A stretch of 64,000 nt of DNA from Myxococcales bacterium. GTDB lineage: Bacteria > Myxococcota > Polyangia > Nannocystales > Nannocystaceae. Shown in pieces: positions 30,375 to 41,812 of this stretch. The notes under the pieces were generated by a model that made no database searches, was not told the DNA's origin, and saw only the letters and a list, made by a program, of their open reading frames with translations. Numbering within the stretch: position 1 is the stretch's first letter; every line of letters starts with the position of its first letter. The position numbers were made by a program, and so were the translations under genes. The stretch spans positions 155,532 through 219,531 of the forward strand of contig JAEUJW010000079.1 of the NCBI GenBank assembly GCA_016793465.1. Reading direction: 5' to 3'.

Positions 30375-31724
30375 TCAGGCGCCGCGGCGGTCGCGGAAGC
30401 GCAGCAGGTAGAGCACGAAGGCGGCGGCGATCCAGGCGACGCCGACGATCGCCGCCGAGCGCACGCGGGGCTCCATCATCGCGCCGAGGATCACGCCGAT
30501 CTCCGAGGCGACGAACAGCAGCGGGACCGCGGGGAAGCCGGGCGGGCGGATCGGCCGGGTCGCGCGCGGGTGCCGGCGCAGCAGGGCGACCGTAGCGAAG
30601 GCGGTGAGGGCGAAGAAGATCCCGTCGACGAGCACGACGCCGGTGAGCAGGCGGTCGATGCCGTCGAAGCCGGCGGCGAGCAGGAGCAGCATCGCCGTGC
30701 CGGACAGCAGCAGGATGGCCGGCACGGGGGTGCCGAGCGAGGCGTGGATGCGGCCGAACACGGGGAAGAACCGGCGGTCGTGGGCGAGGGCGAAGATGAG
30801 GCGCGGGCCGGTGAGGATCTGCGCGTTGAGCACGCCGAGGGCGGAGACCGCGACGGCGCCGGCGACGGCGCGGGCGGCGAGGCCGGGGAACAGCACGCCG
30901 ACGGCGTCGGCCGCGAGGGCCTGGCTGTGGGCCACGCCGCCGATTCCGAGGAGGTGGAGGTAGGCCCAGTTGGTGCCGAGGTAGATCAACACGACCACGC
31001 CGACGCCGCCGATGATGGCGCGCGGGACGTTGCGCGTGGGGTCTTTAATTTCGCCGCCGATCCACAGGGCCTGCTGCCAGCCGCCGAAGGCGAACAGCAC
31101 GGGCACGAGGCCGGTGGCGAGGGCGACGAACGGGCCGCGGGTGACGACCGCCGGGGCCGGCGCGGGCGTGCCGGTGAAGCCGACGCCGACGAGGACCACG
31201 GCGATCAGCGCGAGCAGCTTGGCGGCGGTGGTGAGGTTCTGGATGTGCGCGCCGGCCCGCACGTCGCGGATGTTGGCGGCGGCGATCAGGGCGATGAGGC
31301 CGAGGGCGGCCGGCGGGGCGGCGGCGATCGGGAGCTCGTGGCCGGTGAGCGCGGTGGCGGCGTTCTGCACGGCGACGAGGGCGATGATGGCGATCGCCCC
31401 GGCCTGCACGGCGGTGGCGTTGCAGACCACGTACAGGAAGCCGACGGCGGGGCCGTAGGCGTCGCGCAGGGCGGTGTACTGGGCGCCGGTGCGCGGGTAC
31501 ATGCCGCCGAGCTCGGCGAAGGTGAGGGCGCCGAGCATGGCCACGAGGCCGCCGAGGGCCCAGGTCCACAGCGCGAGGTCGCCGGCGAGGCCGGCGACGC
31601 GGCCCGGCGTGAAGAAGATACCGACGCCGACGATCGCGCCGATGACGACGGCGGTGGCGTCGAGCGGGCCGAGTACGCGGCGAAGGCCCCCGGGTTCGTC
31701 GGCTTCGGACAAGGCCGGTAGCAT
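30375..31724 (-). CDS. APC-superfamily amino acid permease
   Basis: The protein has 449 residues with about twelve hydrophobic spans. The first span has the family signature [14 protein letters not shown] (about 28-41), matching the unwound substrate-binding helix of APC transporters, and TM3 has the usual MYPRTGAQY. It should import or exchange an amino acid or related amine across the inner membrane; the substrate cannot be read from sequence. It is convergent with the S9 peptidase gene, which suggests, without proving, use of released amino acids. An AT-only patch lies at 31043. Confidence 0.9.
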   Translation of the reverse strand: MLPALSEADEPGGLRRVLGPLDATAVVIGAIVGVGIFFTPGRVAGLAGDLALWTWALGGLVAMLGALTFAELGGMYPRTGAQYTALRDAYGPAVGFLYVVCNATAVQAGAIAIIALVAVQNAATALTGHELPIAAAPPAALGLIALIAAANIRDVRAGAHIQNLTTAAKLLALIAVVLVGVGFTGTPAPAPAVVTRGPFVALATGLVPVLFAFGGWQQALWIGGEIKDPTRNVPRAIIGGVGVVVLIYLGTNWAYLHLLGIGGVAHSQALAADAVGVLFPGLAARAVAGAVAVSALGVLNAQILTGPRLIFALAHDRRFFPVFGRIHASLGTPVPAILLLSGTAMLLLLAAGFDGIDRLLTGVVLVDGIFFALTAFATVALLRRHPRATRPIRPPGFPAVPLLFVASEIGVILGAMMEPRVRSAAIVGVAWIAAAFVLYLLRFRDRRGA

Positions 31725-31808
31725 CGCACAAAGCGGCGGCGGGAGGACCTCGCGTGCGAGGGGTTTCGCGGTGACGCGGCGGCTGGGGATGGTCTACGAT
31801 GCGCGGGC

Positions 31809-34451
<2,643 letters not shown>

Positions 34452-34454
34452 CGT

Positions 34455-36002
34455 CTAGCGCTGGCTGAAGCCGCGGGCGCGTCGTTCGCGGGGCGCGAGG
34501 GCGGCGCTGCGGAATTGGGGTTCGACGCCGAACTTGTCGGCGAGCACGGCGTCGGCCGAGCGGTAGGCGCCGATGGACCAGCCGGGGCGCTGCGGCCAGT
34601 AGGCCTCGCCGACGAGGCTGAGGGTCGACTCGCCGGGGACGGGCGTGACGGCCCACGCGGCGACGTCCTGGTTGGAGGCGTCGGCGCCGGCGCGGGTGTA
34701 GTACCAGCCGCCGGGCCACACGTACATCTCGGTCTTGCGGGGCCGGGGGATGCCGACCATCGCCGGCGACGACACGCCGTTATTGAACAGCGCGTCGAGG
34801 CCGCGGAGGATCTCCGCCTCGACCGCGGCGATGCCGTCGTTGGCGAGCAGCTCCTCCCAGAACTGGATGCAGTGGAGGTCGTCGGTGTAGATCGACCGGG
34901 TGGTCTTCTGGGCGGCGGCGTAGGGCTCGAAGGGGATCTCGATGAAGTTGATGCAGTGCTCGCTGGTCCAGGCCCGCCAGGTGTGGGGCTCGTCGGCGGT
35001 GGACTCGGGGTCGCGGACGTCCTGCCACCAGGCCTCGTCCCACCACTGGTTGACGATGGCGACGCGCACGGGGATGAGGCCCTGGTACTCGGGGCGCTCG
35101 CGGATGTCGTCGGCGACGGCGCCGGTGATCTTGTCGAGGCCGACGGGCGGGACGGCGAGCACGAGCTCGGCGGCGGTGACGTCGTGGGCGCTGGTGCGGA
35201 TGCGGTAGCCGCCGCCGTCGCGGGTGATGTCGACGGCGGGCTCGGACCTGTAGATGCGGCCGCCGGCGGCGGCGATGCGCTCGGCCATGGCGTCGGTGAA
35301 GGCGCTCATGCCCCCGACGGGGTACGAGGGCACGCAGCAGGTGTCCCACTCCTCGTCGAGCATGGCGAGGTAGTTGGTGGGCGAGAGCGGGTACTCGAAG
35401 TCGGCCCGGAAGCGCGACATGTCGCGCAGGAAGTTGTACTCCTCGTCGCCGAGCACCTCGCGGACGTAGGCGCGGTAGTCGGGGTAGTTGCCGGCGCGCT
35501 CGCGCTCGGGGCCGAGGCGGAGCACGTCGTAGAGCTCGGTCTCGCGGTCGGTGGCGTCGTCGGCGTCGAGCGGGCCCTGCAGCGCGGGGTAGGCCGGCAG
35601 CAGGGCGTCGCGCGAGAAGCCGTACAGGCCGCGGGCGTTGATCAGGTCGCTGCCGAGCGGCGGGGTCTCGAGCTCGACGCCCAGCTCGTCGGCGAGGGCG
35701 AACATGTCGAGCTGGTTCTCCATGATGCGCCGCGCGCCGGTGCCGACGCGCGGGCCGTCCTCGCCGCCGTCGAAGGTGACGTCGTGCATGCGGCCGCCGA
35801 GGTGCGCCTCCTTCTCGAACAGACACACGCGCTCGCCGAGCTCGGGGGCCAGGCGGTAGGCGGTGTAGACGCCGGCCGCGCCGCCGCCGACGATGGCCAC
35901 CTCGCAGTCGAGGGCCGGCAGCGGCGGGTCCTCGCCCGCGTCGTTGGAGCCGTCGCAGCCGACCAACAGGAGCGCCGCGGAGAGGGACAGCGAGGATCTC
36001 AT
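34455..36002 (-). CDS. FAD-dependent amine-oxidase-like lipoprotein
   Basis: ATG 36002 gives a lipoprotein signal ending LVGC (Cys16), and TACGCT (36012-36017) ends 9 nt upstream. The protein has 515 residues. The Rossmann dinucleotide motif is VAIVGGGAAGVYTAYRL at about 36-52, followed by LFEKEAHLGGRM, as in monoamine oxidase and phytoene desaturase relatives. A C-terminal FAD block reads STLSLVGEAYWPQRPGWSIGAY. Acidic and Trp-rich segments near 330-380 may form the substrate pocket. The oxidised substrate is unknown. A flavoenzyme with a Sec lipoprotein signal (no twin arginine) must load FAD outside or be secreted unfolded, which is unusual. Confidence 0.85.
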   Translation of the reverse strand: MRSSLSLSAALLLVGCDGSNDAGEDPPLPALDCEVAIVGGGAAGVYTAYRLAPELGERVCLFEKEAHLGGRMHDVTFDGGEDGPRVGTGARRIMENQLDMFALADELGVELETPPLGSDLINARGLYGFSRDALLPAYPALQGPLDADDATDRETELYDVLRLGPERERAGNYPDYRAYVREVLGDEEYNFLRDMSRFRADFEYPLSPTNYLAMLDEEWDTCCVPSYPVGGMSAFTDAMAERIAAAGGRIYRSEPAVDITRDGGGYRIRTSAHDVTAAELVLAVPPVGLDKITGAVADDIRERPEYQGLIPVRVAIVNQWWDEAWWQDVRDPESTADEPHTWRAWTSEHCINFIEIPFEPYAAAQKTTRSIYTDDLHCIQFWEELLANDGIAAVEAEILRGLDALFNNGVSSPAMVGIPRPRKTEMYVWPGGWYYTRAGADASNQDVAAWAVTPVPGESTLSLVGEAYWPQRPGWSIGAYRSADAVLADKFGVEPQFRSAALAPRERRARGFSQR

Positions 36003-36207
36003 GCGCGCAGGAGCGTACCGGAGGAGCGGCGCCGGAGTCACGCGGGGATGTCTCGCGCCGCGCTGATAGCGTACGCCCGCGTGCGAGCCGCGGACGCGGG
36101 CCTGTGGCGCGGATCACGGGGGCACGCGGCGGTCCGCATGGGCGCCCGATGCAGGCGGCGGTCGGCGCGGGCGGGCGGGAGATTTTCGCTGGACACGGGG
36201 CGGCGGG

Positions 36208-36498
36208 TCACCCGCGATCGTGCCAGTACCCCGGCCGCCAGCTGGTGTGGGCCACGGCCAGGACGAGCGTCGACTCGCCCTCGCAGGTGAACCACAGGCG
36301 GTAGGGAAAGTCGCGGAGCCCGCAGGTCCGGCAGCCGCCTGGGCCTCGCGGCCAGGCCTCGGGGTACTCGCGGATCAGGCGCTCGGCGGCGGTCACGGCC
36401 TGGAGGAATCGTTCTCCCAGGTTCGGGCGATGCGCCTCGTAGAACGCGGCGGCGTCGGCGAGCTCGTCCGCCGCCGCCTCGCTGTAGATCAGCGGCAC
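36208..36498 (-). CDS. ParE/RelE-family toxin
   Basis: The protein has 96 residues from GTG 36498. Features are ADAAAFYEAHRPNLGERFLQAVTAAERLIREYPEAW and a C-terminal half with FPYRLWFTCEGESTLVLAVAHTSWRPGYW, the standard ParE/RelE fold pattern (two helices, then a beta-sheet with the R..Y motif). It overlaps the upstream antitoxin gene by 10 bp, as toxin genes usually do. Whether it targets gyrase (ParE) or ribosomal mRNA (RelE) cannot be told. A pair of cysteines (CRTCG) in the middle is not typical. Confidence 0.85.
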   Translation of the reverse strand: MPLIYSEAAADELADAAAFYEAHRPNLGERFLQAVTAAERLIREYPEAWPRGPGGCRTCGLRDFPYRLWFTCEGESTLVLAVAHTSWRPGYWHDRG

Positions 36499-36728
36499 GG
36501 GCGCATGCGCGAGCGCGCCGCCGCCATCGCCGCGTCGGCGGGAACCACCTTCATCGCCCCGGAGCGCACCAGCTCGAGCCGCCGCAGCGACTCCGCCTCC
36601 CACGCCTGGTCCCACTCGTGGCCAGGCGAAGCGCCGAGGCTGTCGCGCAGGCGGGCGAGCAGCTCGGCGCGCTCGTCGGCGTCGAGCTGCAGCGCGTCCT
36701 CGGTGATCTGCTTGGCCGAGCGCTCCAC
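36489..36728 (-). CDS. Addiction-module antitoxin
   Basis: The protein has 79 residues from GTG 36728. The phrase ITEDALQLDADERAELLARLRDSLG is typical of the short 'addiction module component' antitoxins paired with RelE/ParE toxins. The C-terminal tail, rich in Arg and Ala, would bind the toxin. It precedes the toxin and overlaps it by 10 bp, giving one mRNA. No DNA-binding domain is evident beyond the N-terminal helix, and I see no clear operator upstream. Confidence 0.8.
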   Translation of the reverse strand: MERSAKQITEDALQLDADERAELLARLRDSLGASPGHEWDQAWEAESLRRLELVRSGAMKVVPADAAMAAARSRMRPCR

Positions 36729-36773
36729 CGGGTCAGCGTATCGTCCTCGCCGCGGCGGCGCAACCCGGACGGG

Positions 36774-38348
36774 TCAGCGCTCGTCGGCGCCGAGGTCGTA
36801 GGGGGCGGTGCGGGGGGCGGCGTCGATGTCGAAGGTGACGCCGGGGGTGGCGGCGGGGAGGACGTCGATCGCGGGGCTCGCGGGGTCGAGGTGGGCGTCG
36901 GCGGTCAGGCGCGGGTCGTCGAGGCGCGAGGCGGCGTCGAAGTCGGGGGCGTGGGCCTGCCAGGCGGCGAGGTCGTCGCCCTCGAAGGTGGCCTCGGGGC
37001 GGGCGTCGCGGAAGCTGCAGCCGGCGCCGCCGGCCCAGTAGAGGTTGTCGCGGACGGTGGCTGCGCCGGTCAGGCCGGCGAGCGCGCCGAGCTGGTCCTC
37101 GACGGTGTGGCGGATCTCGAAGCAGACCGGCGCGGGCATGCCGGTTTGATCGACGATGTTGCCGACGATCGTCGGCGCCTCGTTGGCGGGGCGGCCGGCG
37201 GCGGGGTCGTAGTCCTGGGTGGCGACGCCGAGGTAGATGCCGGACTGGCCGCGGGCGCCGGCGCGGACGACGGTGTTGTGCAGCAGGTGGGCGCCGCGGG
37301 TGGCGTAGAGGCCGAGGCCGCCGAGGCCGGTGTCGCTGATCACGCAGTTGCGCACGACGCCGCCGATCGACTCGTAGTAGTCGGGGTTGGCGGCGAGGTC
37401 GAAGAACTCGGGGCTGGTGTCGAAGCCGAGCACGATGCCGAGGTCGCCGCAGCGCTCGACGCGGGTGCGCTCGATGACGGTGCCGATCGAGCCGCCCTTG
37501 ACGTACAGGCAGGTGGTGGCGGTGTCGTGGATGTACGTGTCGACCACGTGCATGCGGTCGGCGTTGACGGCGTCGATGCCCTCGGCGTTCTTGTCCTCCT
37601 GCGGGGTGCCGTCGGGGTAGCCGGCGCCGGAGTTGTAGATCTCGCAGCGGCGGACGGTGACGTCGTCGCAGCCGGCGGGAATTTTGACGACGTCGCGGCC
37701 GGTGTCGTGGAGGATGCAGTCCTCGATCAGGACGTCGCGGGCGGTCAGGTTGTCGAGCGGCGTGTCGTCGTAGTCCCACTGCGAGCCGAGGTAGACGGCG
37801 TAGAAGCCGCCCGAGACCTCGAGGCCGCGGAGCGTCACGCCGGTGGTCTCGGCGTCGATCTCGACGCACAGGATCGGGGCGTCCTCGTCGATCGAGACCG
37901 GGCAGGCGATGTGGGCCTGCTCGCCGGGCGCGGACTGCAGGGTGAGGTCGCTGTGGCGGATGCGGACCGCCTCGTCGTAGGTGCCGGCGTGCACGAGGAT
38001 CACCGAGCCGGGGCCGGCGACGTTGTCGAGCACGTGCTGGATCGTGCGGTAGGGCGCCGCGGCGGTGCCGTCGCCGGACTCGTCGCTGCCGGTGACGGCG
38101 ACGTGCAGGCCCCCGGTCTCGGGGGTCGACTCGGCGGGCGGCTGCTCGGGCGGGACGTCGCCGGGGTCGACCGGGCCGCCGGAGGTCGGGGTGTCGTCGG
38201 TCGGGTCGTCGTCGGTGGTGCCGCCGGCGGTGGTGGGATCGGTGGCGCCGCTGTCGTCGCCGTTGTTCATGACGAGCGTGCAGGCGGGGGCGCACGCGAG
38301 GCCGAGGGCGAGGAGCGAGGAGGGGATGGTTACAGCGCTGCGGGACAT
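36774..38348 (-). CDS. Lipoprotein with right-handed parallel beta-helix
   Basis: The protein has 524 residues. The signal ends LAC (Cys19) or PAC (Cys23), then an Asp/Thr/Pro linker to about residue 80. The start of the domain, LHVAVTGSDESGDGTAAAPYRTIQHVLD, matches the opening of DUF1565/pectate-lyase-like helices. Helix coils repeat as VIERTRVERCGDLGIVLG, VRNCVISDTGLGGLGLYAT and LLHNTVVRAG. The end reads PASPAIDVLPAATPGVTFDIDAAPRTAPYDLGADE, common in secreted beta-helix proteins. A polysaccharide-binding or lyase role is plausible, but no catalytic set was recognised. Confidence 0.85.
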   Translation of the reverse strand: MSRSAVTIPSSLLALGLACAPACTLVMNNGDDSGATDPTTAGGTTDDDPTDDTPTSGGPVDPGDVPPEQPPAESTPETGGLHVAVTGSDESGDGTAAAPYRTIQHVLDNVAGPGSVILVHAGTYDEAVRIRHSDLTLQSAPGEQAHIACPVSIDEDAPILCVEIDAETTGVTLRGLEVSGGFYAVYLGSQWDYDDTPLDNLTARDVLIEDCILHDTGRDVVKIPAGCDDVTVRRCEIYNSGAGYPDGTPQEDKNAEGIDAVNADRMHVVDTYIHDTATTCLYVKGGSIGTVIERTRVERCGDLGIVLGFDTSPEFFDLAANPDYYESIGGVVRNCVISDTGLGGLGLYATRGAHLLHNTVVRAGARGQSGIYLGVATQDYDPAAGRPANEAPTIVGNIVDQTGMPAPVCFEIRHTVEDQLGALAGLTGAATVRDNLYWAGGAGCSFRDARPEATFEGDDLAAWQAHAPDFDAASRLDDPRLTADAHLDPASPAIDVLPAATPGVTFDIDAAPRTAPYDLGADER

Positions 38349-38402
38349 CGCCCCGGGAGTGTCGTGAGCGCGGGTCGGTGATCCTTACACGCGCATAACA
38401 CC

Positions 38403-40826
38403 TCACGGACGGGCGCGGGCGGCCTCTTCGGGGGCGCCGTCGGCGTGCAGGGCGGCGGCGAGGTCGGACCAGGTGACGGCGTCGGCGCCGGTCGCGGTGA
38501 GGATCGCGAGGGCGCGGCGGTGGAGCGCGAGGGCCTCGTCGAGGCGGCCCAGCGCGCGCAGCACGTCGCCGTGTTCGACGAGGGCGCGGGCGACGTCGGG
38601 GTGGTCGGGGCCGAGGGTGCGCTCGGCGATCGCGCGGGCGCGGGCGTAGTGGGGCTCGGCCTCGGCGAGGCGGCCGGCGCGGCGCAGGACCCGGCCGGCG
38701 CAGGTCAGCGGCCAGATCAGCCGCGGGTGCTCGCCGTAGGCCTGCTGCCACACGGCGAGCGCGCGCAGGTCGTCGCGGAGGGCGGCCTCGAGCTCGCCGC
38801 GGCGCTCGTGGACCTGGCCGCGCGCGAGCACGCGGCGGGCGGTGCTCGGGTGGTCGGGGCCGAGGGTGACCTCGGCGACGGTGATGGCCCGCTCGTGATG
38901 GGCGAGGGCCTCGTCGTCGCGACCGGCGAGCAGGAGGGCGTCGCCGAGCTCCTCGTGGATCGCCGCGAGGGCGGGGTGGCCGTCGCCGAGGCGGCGGGTC
39001 TCGAGCGCGAGGGCGTCGGCGAGGTCGGCGCGGGCGGCGTCGAGGTCGCCGCGGGCGATCGCCGCGCGGCCGCGGTGCTGCAGCAGGGCGGCGCGCAGGT
39101 CGAGCGCGCCGTCGCCGAGGCCGGCGGCGATCGACTCGGCGAGGCGCAGCCACAGGGCGTCGGCGGCGGGCGGGCGCGGCGGTCCGCCGCTGACGTGCAC
39201 GAGGTGGATGGCGGCCTCGGCCCGCACGCCGCGGTGGCCGGCCGACTCGGCGGCGAAGTAGGCGGCGGCGAGGCTGTCACCGGCGTCGTCGCCGGCGCCG
39301 GTGCGCTCCTGCAGCAGGCCGAGGCGCAGCAGCACGGCGGCCTCGCGGCGGTGCAGGCCGCGGGCGCGCGCGCGCTCGAGGGCGGCGCGCGCGGGCGCGA
39401 GGGCGCGGTCGTACTGGCCGGCGCGCTCGAGGGCGCGGGCCTCGGCGAGCAGGTCGTCGACGTCGGCGGCGTCGACGTCGCGCTCGTCGGCGAGCGCGGC
39501 GGCGGGGTCCTGGCAGGCGCGCGGGTCGGGCAGCTCGGCGGTGGCGGCGACGGCGTGCTCGACGGCGGTTGCGTCGGCGCGGCGGAGCGCGTCGATCCAC
39601 GCGGCGAGGCCGCGGCGGTGCTCGGCGAGGCAGCGGCGCGCGGGGTGGTCGTCGGGCAGGACGCAGGTCTGGCGGCCGACGTCGGCCCAGGCGTCGACGC
39701 GGGCGGCGAGCAGGCGGTCGGCGCGGGCCAGCGAGTCGGCGGCGTAGGGCAGGCCGGTGGCGGTGAAGGCCGCCGCCGCCGCCGCGCGCGGCTCGGGGCC
39801 CCACAGGGCGTCGCGCTCGGCGGCCACGGCGGCGGCGCAGGCGGCGGCGCGGTCGTCGTCGCGCAGCAGCAGGGCCCAGCCGGCCGAGGTCACCAGCGCC
39901 GAGGCGGCGGCGGCCAGCCACCAGCGGCCGCGCGAGCGCGGGAGGCTGGCCTCGAGCTCGGCGAGCAGGGCCGGCATGCTCGGCCAGCGGGCGGCGGGGT
40001 CGACGGCGAGGCCGCGGAGGACGGCGCGGCGCAGGCGGGCGGGCAGCTTCGAATCGAGGGGGCGGACCTCGCCGCGGAGCACCGCGAGCATGCGCGCGGC
40101 CGGGGTCTCGCCGGCGAACGGGCGCGCGCCGTGGAGGGCCTCGTAGAGGGCCACGCAGAAGCTGAACTGGTCGGAGCGGGCGTCGACGGGGCGCTGCTCG
40201 TGGCGCTCGGGCGGCATGTAGCCGGGGGTGCCGCCGCGCGGGAGGCTGGCCTCGAGGACAGGTTCGGTCGGGGCGGCGGCGGGGTCGGCCTGGCGGTGGG
40301 CGAGGCCGAAGTCGAGGACGCGGAGGCGGCCGTCGGCGCCGACGAGCGCGTTGTCGGGCTTGAAGTCGCAGTGGACCACGCCGGCCTGGTGGGCCGCCGC
40401 GAGGCCGCGGCCGGCCTGCAGGAGCATGGCGACGACCTCGGGCCAGGCGCGCGGCTCGGCGAGCCAGCGGCGCAGGGTCTGGCCGCGCACGAACTCCATG
40501 GCGATGAAGATGCGCTCGTCGGCGACGCCGACCTCGTAGACGTGGATCACGTTGGGGTGGGCCAGGCGGGCCAGCGCCTGGGCCTCGCCGAGGAGCATCG
40601 CGCGGGCGCGGGGGTCGACGTCGGCGTGCTGCACGAACTTGACGGCGACCTTGCGGTCGAGCTCCTCGTCGTAGGCCGCGAACACCACGCCCATGCCGCC
40701 GTGGCCGAGGATCTCGAGCAGCGTGTAGCGGCCGAGGCGACGGGCGCGGCCGAGGCCGGCGTCGCCGGGTCCGGGGTCCGCCTCGCCGCGGGTCGTCGGC
40801 GCCGTCGACTCTGCGCTGGTGACCAC
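38403..40826 (-). CDS. Membrane Ser/Thr protein kinase with TPR array, last gene of the FtsH/MoxR cluster
   Basis: The start is placed at GTG 40826 (807 residues), 47 bp after the FHA gene. Kinase domain: glycine loop GHGGMG near 34, VAVK lysine near 54, catalytic loop HCDFKPDN near 150, DFG near 172 and a PPE-type APE segment. The loop is HCD, not HRD, as in the kinase at 5635. A membrane span lies near 300-320 (WWLAAAASALVTSAGWALLL), then a helical region and TPR repeats to the C-terminus. It adjoins a gene for an FHA protein, a phosphothreonine reader, so a kinase-to-FHA signal feeding the upstream ATPase cluster is a reasonable inference. Confidence 0.88.
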   Translation of the reverse strand: MVTSAESTAPTTRGEADPGPGDAGLGRARRLGRYTLLEILGHGGMGVVFAAYDEELDRKVAVKFVQHADVDPRARAMLLGEAQALARLAHPNVIHVYEVGVADERIFIAMEFVRGQTLRRWLAEPRAWPEVVAMLLQAGRGLAAAHQAGVVHCDFKPDNALVGADGRLRVLDFGLAHRQADPAAAPTEPVLEASLPRGGTPGYMPPERHEQRPVDARSDQFSFCVALYEALHGARPFAGETPAARMLAVLRGEVRPLDSKLPARLRRAVLRGLAVDPAARWPSMPALLAELEASLPRSRGRWWLAAAASALVTSAGWALLLRDDDRAAACAAAVAAERDALWGPEPRAAAAAAFTATGLPYAADSLARADRLLAARVDAWADVGRQTCVLPDDHPARRCLAEHRRGLAAWIDALRRADATAVEHAVAATAELPDPRACQDPAAALADERDVDAADVDDLLAEARALERAGQYDRALAPARAALERARARGLHRREAAVLLRLGLLQERTGAGDDAGDSLAAAYFAAESAGHRGVRAEAAIHLVHVSGGPPRPPAADALWLRLAESIAAGLGDGALDLRAALLQHRGRAAIARGDLDAARADLADALALETRRLGDGHPALAAIHEELGDALLLAGRDDEALAHHERAITVAEVTLGPDHPSTARRVLARGQVHERRGELEAALRDDLRALAVWQQAYGEHPRLIWPLTCAGRVLRRAGRLAEAEPHYARARAIAERTLGPDHPDVARALVEHGDVLRALGRLDEALALHRRALAILTATGADAVTWSDLAAALHADGAPEEAARARP

Positions 40827-40873
40827 GTGCCGGCGCGATGATGGCCGCGCCGGGGGGTCGCGACAAGCGGCCT

Positions 40874-41776
40874 TCAGTCGAGGCTGGTGAGCTCGATGTC
40901 GGTCACGCCGATGCGCAGCATGCGGGCGCCGGGGCGGCGCTCGACCAGGGCGGCGGCGTCGGCCACGCCGGCGCGGGCGAGCTGGGCGCGGGCGCGGTGG
41001 ATGGCCACGCCGAGGTGGTCCTCCTTGGTTCGCAGCATGGCGAGCAGGTCGTCCATGCGCAGCCAGCCCTGGTCGTCGGGGCGCAGGGCGGCGGCGCGGT
41101 CGGCGAGGCGCTGGCGCGCGAGCAGCAGCAGCGGGTAGTGGTGCGCGCGGACCTGGAGGTCGATGCGGCGCTCGCCGGCGAGGGCGAGCAGCGCGACGGT
41201 CTCCTCGTCGCGGCTGACGGCGAAGCGCAGGCGCAGGCGCGAGGTGAGCACGAGGCCGGCCTCCTCGGTGCCGGCGGCGGCGGACGGCAGGTGCACGCGC
41301 CACAGGCCGCCGGCGTCGACGACCTCGCGGTCGTCGATGGGGCGGACGGCGCCGTCCTGGTCGAGCAGCCAGCGGCCGTCGGCGTCCTGGTAGACGGCGA
41401 GCGCGGGGTCGTCGGGGCCGGGCAGCGCGAGGTAGCCGGCGTCGGCGAGGCGACGCGCGCCGTCGGCGAGGGCGACCGCGAGGGCGCACGGCGGGGCGGC
41501 GTCGACGAGCAGCCACGCCGGTCCGGCGCCGAAGCGGAGGCTCTCGCCGGCGACCAGCGGGGTGCGCGCGCCGGGGGTCACGCGCGCGTCGCCGACGAAC
41601 GTGCCGTTGCGGCTGCCGAGGTCGCGGACCTGCCAGTGGGTGGCGGACCACTCGAGGATCGCGTGCTCGCTCGAGACGTCGCGGGCGGTCAGCACGAGGT
41701 CGCAGCGGCGCGAGCGGCCGACGAGGCAGCGGTCGGGCGGCGTGAAGCTGTGCTCGGCGCTGCGGAGGGTCGCCAC
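40874..41776 (-). CDS. FHA-domain protein with helical C-terminal domain
   Basis: The protein has 300 residues from GTG 41776. The FHA domain is textbook: VGRSRRCDLVL (Gly20-Arg21), SSEH (35-38) and DLGSRNGTFV (Ser55-Arg-Asn57-Gly58), the residues that grip phosphothreonine. The C-terminal third (RIDLQVRAHHYPLLLLARQRLAD through LRTKEDHLGVAIHRARAQLARAG) looks like the winged-helix-type module seen behind FHA domains in myxobacteria. It lies between the 490-aa partner and the kinase gene. TAGACT (41786-41791) ends 9 nt before the GTG, so this gene and the kinase may be transcribed separately from the rest of the cluster. Confidence 0.9.
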   Translation of the reverse strand: MATLRSAEHSFTPPDRCLVGRSRRCDLVLTARDVSSEHAILEWSATHWQVRDLGSRNGTFVGDARVTPGARTPLVAGESLRFGAGPAWLLVDAAPPCALAVALADGARRLADAGYLALPGPDDPALAVYQDADGRWLLDQDGAVRPIDDREVVDAGGLWRVHLPSAAAGTEEAGLVLTSRLRLRFAVSRDEETVALLALAGERRIDLQVRAHHYPLLLLARQRLADRAAALRPDDQGWLRMDDLLAMLRTKEDHLGVAIHRARAQLARAGVADAAALVERRPGARMLRIGVTDIELTSLD

Positions 41777-41785
41777 GGGCGGGCC

Positions 41786-41791
41786 AGTCTA
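41786..41791 (-). promoter_or_regulatory. TAGACT promoter hexamer for the FHA-kinase arm
   Basis: Read on the minus strand, TAGACT ends 9 nt before GTG 41776, inside the 36-bp gap after the 490-aa gene. It matches the TAnnnT position seen at many other starts in the window. No matching -35 is visible. Confidence 0.5.
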
Positions 41792-41812
41792 ACAGCCGGG
41801 GCGCGGGGCGGG

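Noticed and set aside
38445..40841. 798-codon plus-strand frame opposite the third kinase
   Set aside because: It is a Gly/Ala-rich shadow; kinase motifs are on the minus strand.
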